NCBI RefSeq assembly: GCF_902829295.1
Contig: NZ_CADEPL010000008.1
Coordinates: 1 to 57,820 of the forward strand
Origin: Vogesella oryzae
GTDB lineage: Bacteria; Pseudomonadota; Gammaproteobacteria; Burkholderiales; Chromobacteriaceae
Length of the DNA stretch: 57,820 nt
Direction of reading: 5' to 3'
The stretch's first letter is position 1; each line of letters starts with the position of its first letter. Below are positions 9,148 to 17,544 of this stretch, in pieces. The translations under genes and the position numbers were made by a program. The notes below the pieces were generated by a model. That model saw only the letters and a list, made by a program, of their open reading frames with translations. It made no database searches and was not told where the DNA came from.

Positions 9148-10725
9148 ATGACCAAGATCGAACGTGCGCTGATCAGCGTTTCTGACAAAACCGGTGTGCT
9201 GGAGTTTGCCCAGGCTCTGGCCGGCTTTGGTGTCGAAATCCTCTCCACCGGCGGCACTTCCAAGCTGCTGCGTGATGCCGGCGTGCCGGTAATCGATGTA
9301 TCCGACTACACCGGTTTCCCGGAAATGCTGGACGGTCGCGTCAAGACCCTGCACCCGAAAGTGCACGGCGGCATCCTCGGCCGTCGCGACCTGCCGGAGC
9401 ACGTGGCCACCATGCAGGAACACGGCATCGGCAATATCGATCTGGTGTGCGTCAACCTCTACCCGTTCGAAGCCACCATCGCCAAAGATGACTGCACGCT
9501 GGAAGACGCCATCGAGAACATCGATATCGGCGGCCCGACCATGGTGCGCTCCGCCGCCAAGAACTGGCAGCACGTGGCTATCGTCACCGATGCCGTGGAC
9601 TACGTGGCGCTGGTTGAAGAGATGAAGGCCAACGCCGGCAAGCTGTCCAAGCTGACCCGTCTGAACCTGTCGAAGAAGGCGTTCACCCATACCGCTGCCT
9701 ACGACGGCGCCATCTCCAACTACCTGACCAGCCTGGCCGAAGGCGTGGACAGCGGCGTGCCGGAACGTTTCGCCTTCCCGAACCGCCTCAATGCCCAGTT
9801 CGTGAAAGTGCAGGACATGCGCTACGGCGAGAACCCGCACCAGGCCGCCGCCTTCTACCGCGATCTGGACCCGGCTGCTGGCTCCATCGCCAACTACCGC
9901 CAGCTGCAGGGCAAGGAACTGTCCTACAACAACATCGCCGACGCCGATGCCGCCTGGGAAGCCGTAAAGACTTTCGACGCCCCGGCCTGTGTGATCGTCA
10001 AGCACGCCAACCCGTGCGGCGTGGCCATTGCTGCCGACACCCTGACCGCCTACAAGCTGGCGTTCGCTACCGATACCACCAGCGCCTTCGGCGGCATCAT
10101 CGCCTTCAACCGCCCGGTGGATGCCGAAACCGTGGAAGCGGTAACCGGCCAGTTCCTGGAAGTGCTGCTGGCACCGGCGTTCACCGCTGAAGCCAAGGCG
10201 CTGATCGCGGCCAAGAAAAACGTGCGCGTGCTGGAGATTCCGCTGGAAGCCGGTGCCAACCGCTTCGAACTGAAGCGTGTCGGTGGTGGCGTGCTGGTAC
10301 AGACCCCGGACATCCGCAACGTCGGCCTCGACGAGCTGCGCGTGGTGACCAAGCGTGCCCCGACCGAACAGGAAATGGCCGACCTGCTGTTCGCCTGGCG
10401 CGTCGCCAAGTACGTGAAGTCCAACGCCATCGTGTTCTGCAAGAACGGCCAGACTGCCGGTATCGGCGCCGGCCAGATGAGCCGCGTCGATTCCACCCGC
10501 ATCGCCGCGCGCAAGGCGCAGGATGCCGGCCTGACACTGCAGGGTGCGGTGGCCTCCAGTGATGCCTTCTTCCCGTTCCGCGACGGTATCGACGTCATCG
10601 CCGAGCAGGGCATCAAGGCCATCATCCAGCCGGGCGGCTCGATGCGTGACGACGAAGTGTTCGCCGCCGCCGACGAGCACGGCATCGCCATGGTGCTGAC
10701 CGGCGTGCGCCACTTCCGTCACTAA
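9148..10725 (+). CDS. purH: Bifunctional AICAR formyltransferase/IMP cyclohydrolase
   Basis: Carries out the last two steps of de novo purine synthesis, formylating AICAR with 10-formyl-THF and closing the ring to IMP. The 525 residues match the usual length. An N-terminal MGS-like cyclohydrolase domain (about 1-145; [19 protein letters not shown]) is followed by the transformylase domain, with the KHANPCG motif and the closing GGSMRDDEV...[10 protein letters not shown]-type end. The ATG is preceded by GAAGACGGTAG. The 165-base gap upstream contains several short GC-rich hairpins (for instance around 9001 and 9052) but I recognise no riboswitch. A later purine gene, purD, follows after pagP. 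Confidence 0.97.
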   Translation: MTKIERALISVSDKTGVLEFAQALAGFGVEILSTGGTSKLLRDAGVPVIDVSDYTGFPEMLDGRVKTLHPKVHGGILGRRDLPEHVATMQEHGIGNIDLVCVNLYPFEATIAKDDCTLEDAIENIDIGGPTMVRSAAKNWQHVAIVTDAVDYVALVEEMKANAGKLSKLTRLNLSKKAFTHTAAYDGAISNYLTSLAEGVDSGVPERFAFPNRLNAQFVKVQDMRYGENPHQAAAFYRDLDPAAGSIANYRQLQGKELSYNNIADADAAWEAVKTFDAPACVIVKHANPCGVAIAADTLTAYKLAFATDTTSAFGGIIAFNRPVDAETVEAVTGQFLEVLLAPAFTAEAKALIAAKKNVRVLEIPLEAGANRFELKRVGGGVLVQTPDIRNVGLDELRVVTKRAPTEQEMADLLFAWRVAKYVKSNAIVFCKNGQTAGIGAGQMSRVDSTRIAARKAQDAGLTLQGAVASSDAFFPFRDGIDVIAEQGIKAIIQPGGSMRDDEVFAAADEHGIAMVLTGVRHFRH

Positions 10726-10735
10726 GTGATGGCGC

Positions 10736-10766
10736 AAAGGTTGGCCGCATGCGGCCAACCTTTGTT
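10736..10766. terminator. Perfect DUS-like palindrome acting as purH terminator
   Basis: Bases 10736-10763 form a 28-base perfect palindrome made of two back-to-back AAGGTTGGCCGCA words (10737-10749 and its complement 10750-10762). It lies 11 bases past the purH stop and ends in TTTG. As an RNA stem it has almost no loop, so it may also be a duplex protein-binding site. Confidence 0.7.
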
Positions 10767-10880
10767 AACACTCTGCCAACAAACTGCCATGCCACGGAAT
10801 GTTGCAGTGCAGTAAAATGCCAGGTTTTATTCTTGATCCCGCGGTTGCTGTTGGTCGCCGCGGGGAAGAAAGGTTTGGCA

Positions 10881-11501
10881 GTGAAAGCAGTAACCCGTGC
10901 AGTAGCCGTGGCCGTTGTGGCGATGACCATCAGTGTGCCGGCTTTTGCCAGCGAAGCCGCCGGTCAGTCCGGCAAGCAGGACGACCTTGCGGCCAACTTG
11001 CTGGAAAGCAGCCGCCGTGCCGGTGACAAGACGCTGGAAAACATGGCCGAGACCTGGGGGTCGTCGGATTACGAGCTGTACATCCCGCTGCATACCTGGC
11101 ACAACCGTGCGATGTACAGCGCGGAGAAAATCCGCAGCTACAACGAAAACCCGTGGGGGCTGGGGGTCGGCAAGTACCGTTACGATGCCGACGGCAACTG
11201 GCAGGCCTGGTATGCGATGGCGTTTCTCGATTCGCACCACGATGTCGAGCCTATCGTCGGCTACGGTTACCAGAAAATCTGGCGTCCGGGCGGCGACTGG
11301 CGACTGGGCGCCGGGGTGACTGCCGGCCTGACCATGCGCAGCGATTACAACTATGTTCCGCTGCCGGTGGTGTTGCCGACGGTGTCGGTGGAGTATGGCC
11401 GCTTCTCGCTGCAGTCCACCTATATTCCGGGTGCGGCAGGCGCCGGCAATGTATTGTTTACCTGGGCGCGTTGGCAGTTGTCCGACAAGCCCGGACGATG
11501 A
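10881..11501 (+). CDS. pagP: Lipid A palmitoyltransferase PagP
   Basis: Outer-membrane beta-barrel enzyme that moves palmitate from phospholipid to lipid A, raising resistance to cationic peptides. The 206-residue protein has a signal peptide (cleavage near AFA-S, residue 23) and aligns with PagP along its length: LYIPLHTWHNR carries catalytic His74 and MAFLDSHHD carries Asp117-Ser118, with the same 43-residue spacing as the His33/Asp76/Ser77 triad of E. coli. GNWQAWYAMAF, YGYQKIWRP and PLPVVLP are also family features. I chose the GTG at 10881 because GAAGAAAGG precedes it and the signal peptide starts there; an in-frame upstream extension has no such support. It lies between purH and purD. 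Confidence 0.93.
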   Translation: MKAVTRAVAVAVVAMTISVPAFASEAAGQSGKQDDLAANLLESSRRAGDKTLENMAETWGSSDYELYIPLHTWHNRAMYSAEKIRSYNENPWGLGVGKYRYDADGNWQAWYAMAFLDSHHDVEPIVGYGYQKIWRPGGDWRLGAGVTAGLTMRSDYNYVPLPVVLPTVSVEYGRFSLQSTYIPGAAGAGNVLFTWARWQLSDKPGR

Positions 11502-11564
11502 GTTAGCAAAATGCGGTGATGGCAAGGGGCAGACCCGCCATCACCCAGATGGAGAGCACACAGC

Positions 11565-12842
11565 ATGAAAATCCTGGTAATCGGTTCCGGCGGCCGTGAA
11601 CACGCGCTGGCCTGGCGCATTGCGCAATCCCGCCGCGTGTCCAAGGTGTTTGTGGCGCCCGGCAATGCCGGTACCCAGCTGGACCCGAACCTGACCAATG
11701 TGCCCATTACCGCCATTGCCGAACTGGTCGAGTTTGCCCGCGCCGAGAAAGTGGAGCTGACCGTGGTCGGCCCCGAGGCACCGCTGGCTGCCGGCGTGGT
11801 GGATGCCTTCCGCGCCGCCGGGCTGAAAATCTTCGGCCCGACGCAATACTGCGCGCAGCTGGAAAGCTCCAAGGACTTTGCCAAGGCCTTCATGCAGCGC
11901 CACGGCATTCCCACCGCTGGCTACGAGACCTTCACCGATGCCGCTGCAGCCCACGACTACGTTGGCCGCAAGGGCGCGCCGATCGTGATCAAGGCCGACG
12001 GCCTGGCTGCCGGCAAGGGCGTGGTAGTGGCGATGACGCTGGACGAAGCGCATGCCGCCATCGACGACATGCTGGTCGGCAACAAGATGGGCGATGCCGG
12101 CGCGCGCGTGGTGATCGAGGACTTCCTGCAAGGCGAGGAAGCCAGCTTCATCGTGATGGTGGATGGCGAGCACGTGCTGGCGATGGCCACCAGCCAGGAC
12201 CACAAGCGGCTGAAAGACGGCGACCAGGGCCCCAACACCGGCGGCATGGGCGCTTACAGCCCGGCACCGGTGGTGACGCCGGAAATCCACGCCCGCGTGA
12301 TGCGCGAGATCATCCTGCCCACCGTGCGCGGCATGAAGGCCGATGGCCATGCCTACACCGGCTTCCTGTACGCCGGCCTGATGATCGATGCCGACGGCAA
12401 CCCGTTCACCATCGAATTCAACTGCCGCTTCGGCGACCCGGAAACCCAGCCGATCATGGCACGCTTGAAGTCCGACTTCACCGTGCTGCTGGAGGCCGGC
12501 GTCAACTGCAGCCTCGACAAGGTGGAAGCGGAGTGGGACCGCCGCGTGGCGATGGGTGTGGTGCTGGCCGCCGACGGCTATCCGGAAGCGCCGCGCAAGG
12601 GCGACCTGATCAGCAATATCCCGGCCGCTACCGAAGAAACCATGACCTTCCATGCCGGCTCCAGCTTCGATGCCGCCGGCCAGCTGGTGACCAGCGGCGG
12701 CCGTGTACTGTGTGTGGTGGGGCTGGGTGACAGCGTGCGCATGGCACAGCAGAAAGCCTATGCCGTGGCCGACCAGATCGAGTTTGCCGGCAAGCAGCTG
12801 CGCCGCGATATCGGCAACCGCGCCATCGGCCGCCAGAAGTAA
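11565..12842 (+). CDS. purD: Phosphoribosylamine-glycine ligase
   Basis: ATP-grasp enzyme of purine synthesis joining phosphoribosylamine and glycine to form GAR. The 425 residues begin with the family hallmark KILVIGSGGREHALAW and include KADGLAAGKGV (ATP binding), DHKRLKDGDQGPNTGGMGAY and EFNCRFGDPETQ (metal and active-site residues). GGAG sits a suitable distance before the ATG. It shares the purine pathway with purH upstream, though pagP separates them. Confidence 0.97.
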   Translation: MKILVIGSGGREHALAWRIAQSRRVSKVFVAPGNAGTQLDPNLTNVPITAIAELVEFARAEKVELTVVGPEAPLAAGVVDAFRAAGLKIFGPTQYCAQLESSKDFAKAFMQRHGIPTAGYETFTDAAAAHDYVGRKGAPIVIKADGLAAGKGVVVAMTLDEAHAAIDDMLVGNKMGDAGARVVIEDFLQGEEASFIVMVDGEHVLAMATSQDHKRLKDGDQGPNTGGMGAYSPAPVVTPEIHARVMREIILPTVRGMKADGHAYTGFLYAGLMIDADGNPFTIEFNCRFGDPETQPIMARLKSDFTVLLEAGVNCSLDKVEAEWDRRVAMGVVLAADGYPEAPRKGDLISNIPAATEETMTFHAGSSFDAAGQLVTSGGRVLCVVGLGDSVRMAQQKAYAVADQIEFAGKQLRRDIGNRAIGRQK

Positions 12843-12860
12843 GCGGCCAACCCGGCTGAG

Positions 12861-12892
12861 ACAACGGCGCCTGCGGGCGCCGTTGTTTTTTG
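12861..12892 (+). terminator. Terminator after purD
   Basis: An 11-bp perfect stem (12861-12871 with 12876-12886), TGCG loop and a T6 run. Confidence 0.9.
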
Positions 12893-12995
12893 CAGTGGCC
12901 GGAGCACTGATCATGCTTTGTGATATCAGTTCGTGCCGTTTTGTATGATGAATGCGCTATTCTTATGTCGTTGCCTACATCATTGAGAAATCTTC

Positions 12996-13682
12996 ATGAA
13001 ATCAAACGTTGCTGTTTCATTGCTGCTGGGGGCGCTGCTGACATCCGCGTGCGCGACCCAGACGCTGGATGTGCCACGGGCTGACAACTACGCCGCTTCT
13101 TCGCAGAAAAAGGCGAGGGCAGTGCATCACTGGGAGGTATTGGCGGAGGATGTGGCAACACGGGTCGCAGACAAGCTGCAAACCAAAGCGCTGTCGAAGG
13201 CGGTCTATGTAGTGCCGGTTGCCAATTCTGCTTTTCATCAGGGTTTCAGAAAGCTGCTTATTAATCAGTTGCTTGCTAAAGGTGTAGAGGTTGCTACCCG
13301 TCCCGGCGCTGACTGTGTCGACCTCAAGGTAGATGCGCAATTGGTGCGCCATAACAGTAGTGCAGGCAATAGCGTGCAGCTGAAGGCAACATCGCTGGCT
13401 GCCGGTATCGCCGTGCTTCGTGATCTGACCTTCCAGCATTCAGCCACTGCCTATACCTTGATCGGGTTGGCTGCAGGGGCAGGGATTGATGCGGCTAACC
13501 TCTCCCTCAATGGCACTGCTAGCGGAGGGCCAACCCGGACGGAGGTGTTGATTACCACCGAGGTAGAAGCAAATCAGCGATATATCGCCAGCACATCGGA
13601 CGTGTATTACATCGAGCGTGAAGATGCAGGTCTCTACACGGCGCAGGAGCCAATGAACAGCTGGAAGGTGGTGGGACAATGA
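12996..13682 (+). CDS. Putative lipoprotein, function unknown
   Basis: A 228-residue protein with a lipoprotein-type signal (hydrophobic stretch ending LTSAC, Cys19) and no domain I can name with confidence. The segment VYVVPVANSAFHQGFRKLLINQLLAKGVEV resembles the fold of outer-membrane-linked proteins that start with a nucleotide-binding-like strand/helix, but this is weak. Its stop overlaps the start of the next gene by four bases (ATGA), so the two lipoproteins are almost certainly co-translated and may act together. Base composition is visibly lower in GC than in the neighbours, which suggests separate ancestry. Confidence 0.75.
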   Translation: MKSNVAVSLLLGALLTSACATQTLDVPRADNYAASSQKKARAVHHWEVLAEDVATRVADKLQTKALSKAVYVVPVANSAFHQGFRKLLINQLLAKGVEVATRPGADCVDLKVDAQLVRHNSSAGNSVQLKATSLAAGIAVLRDLTFQHSATAYTLIGLAAGAGIDAANLSLNGTASGGPTRTEVLITTEVEANQRYIASTSDVYYIEREDAGLYTAQEPMNSWKVVGQ

Positions 13683-14209
13683 GAGCGCTTTTGGCTGTAT
13701 TGATGCTGAGTTTTGCACTGGGTGGTTGCGCATCGGTAGAACCGACCCAAGTGCGCAGCAATCTGATCGCGGCTAACTATGAGGCAGTTGATGCCCTGCT
13801 GGCTGGCATGCCGTTGACGACTGACCAACCCTTGCTGGTGGCAACACTGGTCAATGTCGATGTATTGACCGAGTCGTCGCGGCTGGGTCGCTTGTTCTCC
13901 GAGCAGATTGCAACACGCTTGACCAAACGTGGCTTCCCGGTGAAAGAGTTGAAGCTGCGTGAAAACCTGTTCATGAAACAGAACGAAGGCGAGTTGTTGC
14001 TATCGCGTGAAGTCAGCGAAGTAAGTAAAGCGCACAATGCTCGTGCCGTTGTGGTGGGTACATATGCAGCGTCAGGCAGCATGTTGTATGTCAACCTGAA
14101 GCTGGTGCATCCGAGTGGCAATATTGTGCTGGCGGCACACGATTATGCGTTACCGCTGGACAATAATATTCGGGACTTGCTGGGGCAACGGAAGACTTCA
14201 CCATTCTGA
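13679..14209 (+). CDS. FlgO-family lipoprotein
   Basis: A 176-residue lipoprotein with the lipobox LGGC (Cys17). The body matches the FlgO domain: PLLVATLVNVDVLTESSRLGRLFSEQIATRLTKRGF, followed by VSKAHNARAVVVGTYAAS and a YVNLKLVHPSG strand. FlgO of Vibrio is an outer-membrane protein needed for normal flagellar stability, but many FlgO-domain proteins occur away from flagellar loci, as here, so no flagellar role should be assumed. It overlaps the preceding lipoprotein gene by four bases, and a terminator follows 18 bases after its stop. Confidence 0.8.
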   Translation: MRALLAVLMLSFALGGCASVEPTQVRSNLIAANYEAVDALLAGMPLTTDQPLLVATLVNVDVLTESSRLGRLFSEQIATRLTKRGFPVKELKLRENLFMKQNEGELLLSREVSEVSKAHNARAVVVGTYAASGSMLYVNLKLVHPSGNIVLAAHDYALPLDNNIRDLLGQRKTSPF

Positions 14210-14227
14210 CGTTCTCCTGATGGAGTC

Positions 14228-14256
14228 TGGCCGCCGCTTAGGCGGCCATTGTTTTT
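14228..14256 (+). terminator. Terminator after the lipoprotein pair
   Basis: TGGCCGCC (14228-14235) and GGCGGCCA (14241-14248) pair around GCTTA, followed by TTGTTTTT. Confidence 0.85.
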
Positions 14257-14314
14257 CTGGCGCGCAGTTTGTTGCTGTCTACACTCAGAACATGCCACCA
14301 CGGGGGAGTCTGCC

Positions 14315-15034
14315 ATGCGTCGCCTTGCTCTCTGCCTGCTGCTGGCGGCTACCGGCTACGTGGTCGCCGAGCCGCTCAACCTCAAACTGCTGACCGAAGA
14401 CTATCCGCCGTTCAATATGCCACTGCCGGGCGGGCAGATCGGTGGCTCGGCGACCGATATCGTGCGCGAGCTGCTGCAGCGCAGCGGTATCCGCTACAGC
14501 ATCGAGTTGCTGCCGTGGCTGCGCGCCTATAACCGCGCGGTCATGGAACCGGCCACCTGCGTGTATGCCACCACCCGTACCGAGCAGCGCGAGCCCCAGT
14601 TCAAGTGGATCGGGCCGGTGGCGGAGACTTCCTGGGTGCTGTACGCGCGCAACGACAACCCGCGGGTGCTGAACAATCTGGAGGATGCCCGCAATTTTCG
14701 CCTGGGCGGCTACAGTGGCGATGCGCTGGCGCAGTACCTGATCGCGCGCAATTTCGATGTCGACCTGGCCAACAACGATGTGCAGAACGTGCGCAAGTTG
14801 CAGGCCGGGCGCATCGACTACTGGGCCACCGGCAAGTACAGCGGCGCCCTGCTGCTGGCGCGCGAGAAAATCAGCAATGTCCGGCCGGTGCTTACCTTCA
14901 ACACCACCTTCCTCTATCTGGCCTGTAATGTCGGCATGAACGACCAGCTGGTGTCCCAACTCAACGACACACTGCGCAAGATGCAGAAAGACGGCACTGT
15001 CGCTAAAATCAACGCCCATTATCTGCCCGACTGA
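14315..15034 (+). CDS. Periplasmic solute-binding protein, family 3 (amino-acid type)
   Basis: A 239-residue secreted protein with a signal peptide (MRRLALCLLLAATGYVVA, cleaved before EPLNL) and the fold of ABC transporter family-3 binding proteins: LLTEDYPPFN at the ligand site, DIVRELLQRSG, and a late LNDTLRKMQKDGTVAKI helix. No permease or ATPase gene is next to it, so it may be an orphan binding protein serving another transporter or a sensor. I chose the ATG at 14315 because GGGGGAG precedes it; the longer in-frame extension lacks a signal peptide. Confidence 0.87.
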   Translation: MRRLALCLLLAATGYVVAEPLNLKLLTEDYPPFNMPLPGGQIGGSATDIVRELLQRSGIRYSIELLPWLRAYNRAVMEPATCVYATTRTEQREPQFKWIGPVAETSWVLYARNDNPRVLNNLEDARNFRLGGYSGDALAQYLIARNFDVDLANNDVQNVRKLQAGRIDYWATGKYSGALLLAREKISNVRPVLTFNTTFLYLACNVGMNDQLVSQLNDTLRKMQKDGTVAKINAHYLPD

Positions 15035-15093
15035 ACGGGAACCAGGCGCGCCGTGGCGCAGTCTGTTCCCCGTTGTCCCGACTGCCATCTGCC

Positions 15094-15666
15094 GTGAGAA
15101 AACTTTTGCCGCAACTACCGCGCGCTGCCGCGCTGCATACTGCCCGTGCCCGTTTCCGTCATGGCGGGGTGCTGGCCTACGCCACCGAGTCCTGCTTCGG
15201 CCTGGGTTGTGACCCGTTCAATGTGCATGCCATCCGCCGCATCCTCGCCATCAAGGCCCGTCCCAACCACAAGGGGCTGATCGTGATTGCGGCCAACCTG
15301 GCGCAATTGCGGCCGCTGATCCGGCCGTTGACGCCGGCGCAGCTGGCGGTGGTCAACCAGTACTGGCCCGGGCCGTATACCTTCCTGCTGCCGGCCTCGC
15401 GCCGGGTGCCGCACCTGCTGCGCGGCCGCCACGACAAAATCGCGGTGCGCATCACCGGCCACGGCCCGGCTGCCGCGCTGTGCCAGGCGCTAGGCTCGCC
15501 GCTGGTGTCCACCTCGGCCAACCGCGCCGGGCAGAAATCGCTGCGTACCGCCCGCGCCTGTCGCATCGCGTTCGGCGAGCGCGTCCACACCTTGTCCGGA
15601 CGCATCGGCAAACGCCGCAAACCTTCTACCATCATCGACCTGGATAGCGGCCGCGTGCTGCGTTGA
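15094..15666 (+). CDS. tsaC: L-threonylcarbamoyladenylate synthase, TsaC/YrdC type
   Basis: Makes threonylcarbamoyl-AMP for the t6A37 modification of tRNAs that read ANN codons. The YrdC/Sua5 fold is clear: GGVLAYATESCFGLGCDP, KARPNHKGLIVIAANL (matching the KRRPxxKGLI signature), WPGPYTFLLPA, and PLVSTSANRAG near the end. About 190 residues fits TsaC rather than the longer Sua5 form. Two starts are possible, TTG at 15073 and GTG at 15094; neither has a strong ribosome-binding site and I prefer the GTG on length. Confidence 0.88.
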   Translation: MRKLLPQLPRAAALHTARARFRHGGVLAYATESCFGLGCDPFNVHAIRRILAIKARPNHKGLIVIAANLAQLRPLIRPLTPAQLAVVNQYWPGPYTFLLPASRRVPHLLRGRHDKIAVRITGHGPAAALCQALGSPLVSTSANRAGQKSLRTARACRIAFGERVHTLSGRIGKRRKPSTIIDLDSGRVLR

Positions 15667-15681
15667 TCCCGAGGAGCCAAA

Positions 15682-15885
15682 GTGCAGGAAATTTCCATGT
15701 TCAGCCTGATCCTTCATGCCAGCCTGCCGGTGCAGCTGGTGATGGCAGGCCTGGCAGTGCTGTCGCTGCTGTCCTGGGCGGTTATCTTCAACAAGCTGGC
15801 GGTACTGGGGCGTACCCGCCGCGCCACCCAGGACTTCGAGCAGAAGTTCTGGAGCGGCGTCGACCTGAGCAGCCTGTACGACACG
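15682..15885 (+). pseudogene. tolQ: tolQ 5' fragment (about 66 codons), truncated at a join
   Basis: The reading frame from the GTG at 15682 (GAGGAG five bases upstream) encodes LILHASLPVQLVMAGLAVLSLLSWAVIFNKL and then FEQKFWSGVDLSSLYD, the N-terminal membrane segment and conserved FWSG motif of TolQ, the inner-membrane stator of the Tol-Pal envelope system. Homology stops near base 15880, and the sequence continues out of frame into a diguanylate cyclase. About 70% of TolQ and the expected tolR, tolA, tolB and pal are absent. This is either a real deletion or a false join. Confidence 0.75.
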
Positions 15886-15889
15886 CAAT

Positions 15890-16879
15890 ATGGAGCCGGC
15901 CAGCCAGACCATTCTGGCGCCGCTGCTGGAAAGCAGCGGCAGCAAGTTGGGCTTCATCGCCAGCTGCCAGCTGGACCACGACGGCAGCCTGTACCTCGAC
16001 ATCCTCGGTCTGGCGCAGAACGACCCCGTCGCCATGGCCTGGCTGCTGCCGCTGCTGCACAAGCACGAGGGCAGCTACCGCTTGTACGGCTTCGACCACA
16101 TCCTCGCCTCGGCACTGAGCGAGGGCGACCCGCTGGTGATCAACCAGCCGCGGCTGTTTGCCGAAGACGACACCCGGCTGGCGCAGCTGACCTCGCTGCT
16201 GGCGATTCCCTGTTTCTGTCACGGTACGGTAAAGGGGCTGATGGTGCTGGCCGACCGCCCGGACGGCTACGAGCAGGAGCTGGTGGCGCAGCTAGCCACC
16301 CTGGCCGACAACATCGGCTCGCTGCTGCACGTGCGCGATCTGGAGCTGGCGCGGCAGGCGGCAGAGGCCGAGCTGGCACGGCAGGCCAGTGTCGATCCGC
16401 TGACCGGCCTTGCCAACCGCCGCGCCTTTCTGGAGCGCTGCCAGGGTGCGCTGCAGCTGCTGCAGCGTTACCAGACCAGCTTCAGCGTGCTGATGCTGGA
16501 TCTGGACCACTTCAAGCTGATCAACGACGGCCTGGGCCATGCCGCCGGCGACTACGTGCTGTGCGAGATTGCCCAGCTGCTGCGCCAGCAGCTGCGCGAT
16601 ACCGACCAGATCGCCCGCTGGGGCGGCGAGGAGTTCTGCATCCTGCTGCCAAAGGAAGACGGCGAACGCGCCCTGCAGCTGGCCAACCGCCTGCGCGATG
16701 CCATTGCCAACCTGGAATTGAGCTGGCATGAACGCATGATCCAGCTCACGGTCAGCATCGGCGTCGCCGGCATGCTGTCGCCGCAGGACAATATCGACAC
16801 CCTGCTGGCCCGCGCCGACCAGGCGCTGTACGCCGCCAAGCTGGCCGGGCGCAACCGCTGCCTGCAGGCCGACGACTAG
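15890..16879 (+). CDS. GAF-GGDEF diguanylate cyclase, probably 5'-truncated
   Basis: Synthesises cyclic di-GMP. The 329 residues comprise a GAF sensor domain (about 5-155; LGFIASCQLDHDGSLYLDI, GTVKGLMVLADRPDGY) and a GGDEF domain (about 165-329) with the active-site variant GGEEF (about 244-248). RDTD lies five residues before it, matching the RxxD inhibition site. The frame opens only from base 15869, there is no ribosome-binding site before the ATG at 15890, and the preceding bases belong to tolQ in another frame. The true protein probably had more sequence before the GAF domain that was lost at the join. Confidence 0.85.
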   Translation: MEPASQTILAPLLESSGSKLGFIASCQLDHDGSLYLDILGLAQNDPVAMAWLLPLLHKHEGSYRLYGFDHILASALSEGDPLVINQPRLFAEDDTRLAQLTSLLAIPCFCHGTVKGLMVLADRPDGYEQELVAQLATLADNIGSLLHVRDLELARQAAEAELARQASVDPLTGLANRRAFLERCQGALQLLQRYQTSFSVLMLDLDHFKLINDGLGHAAGDYVLCEIAQLLRQQLRDTDQIARWGGEEFCILLPKEDGERALQLANRLRDAIANLELSWHERMIQLTVSIGVAGMLSPQDNIDTLLARADQALYAAKLAGRNRCLQADD

Positions 16880-16955
16880 TGCCGCGGCGGCATGGCAGGC
16901 GGGTCGGCGGTATCTGCCGCTGTCGCGATCCCGTGCCAGACAGTACCATCGTGCC

Positions 16956-17450
16956 ATGACCACACTTCACTACCTGAACGGCTACCCCGCGGCGCTGCTG
17001 GAGCGCATCCAGGCCCTGCTGGCGCAGGGGCAGCTCGGCCCCTGGCTGGCGCGCAAGTATCCTGAGCGCCACGACATCCAGACCGACAAGGCGCTGTACC
17101 AGTACGTGGCCGAGCTGAAACAGCGCTACCTGAAGAACGCCCCGGCCATCGCCAAAGTGCAGTTCGACAGCCAGCAACACCCGGTGAAAGGCACGCTCGG
17201 CACCAATACCTTCGTGGCGCGGGTGCAGGGCGGCAAGCTGAAGAGCAAGAACGAAATCCGCGTTGCCGCATTGTTCCGCGAGGCACCGGAAGCGTTTTTA
17301 CGCATGATCGTGGTACACGAGCTGGCGCACCTGAAAGAAAAAGACCACAACAAGGCGTTCTACCAGCTGTGCTGCCACATGGAACCGGACTACCACCAGC
17401 TGGAGTTCGACATGCGGGTGTGGCTGACCTGGCGCGAACGCACCGAATAG
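16956..17450 (+). CDS. YgjP-like zinc metallopeptidase-domain protein (DUF45)
   Basis: A 164-residue cytoplasmic protein of the YgjP/WLM-like family. The metal motif is complete: HELAHLKEKDH gives HExxH at 121-125 plus the third histidine at 131. The C-terminal HMEPDYHQLEFDMRVWL is also typical. The physiological substrate of this family is not established. It stands alone between a diguanylate cyclase and a YiiX-like gene on the same strand. Confidence 0.85.
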   Translation: MTTLHYLNGYPAALLERIQALLAQGQLGPWLARKYPERHDIQTDKALYQYVAELKQRYLKNAPAIAKVQFDSQQHPVKGTLGTNTFVARVQGGKLKSKNEIRVAALFREAPEAFLRMIVVHELAHLKEKDHNKAFYQLCCHMEPDYHQLEFDMRVWLTWRERTE

Positions 17451-17544
17451 CCGTCCCGGCCGCCACGCGGGCATGAGCCGGTGTCCCGCGCCGGATCGCG
17501 CGGCGGCAGCGCGCCACGGCACCGCAGACTGACGAGGGCCCGCC

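Noticed and set aside
12918-12949. Promoter TTGTGA/TATGAT before the lipoprotein pair
   Set aside because: The spacer is about 20 bases, too long for a confident call.
15682-16731. A single 349-codon open frame starting in tolQ
   Set aside because: Only the first ~66 codons resemble TolQ; the rest is Gly/Ala/Arg-rich out-of-frame translation of the diguanylate cyclase gene.
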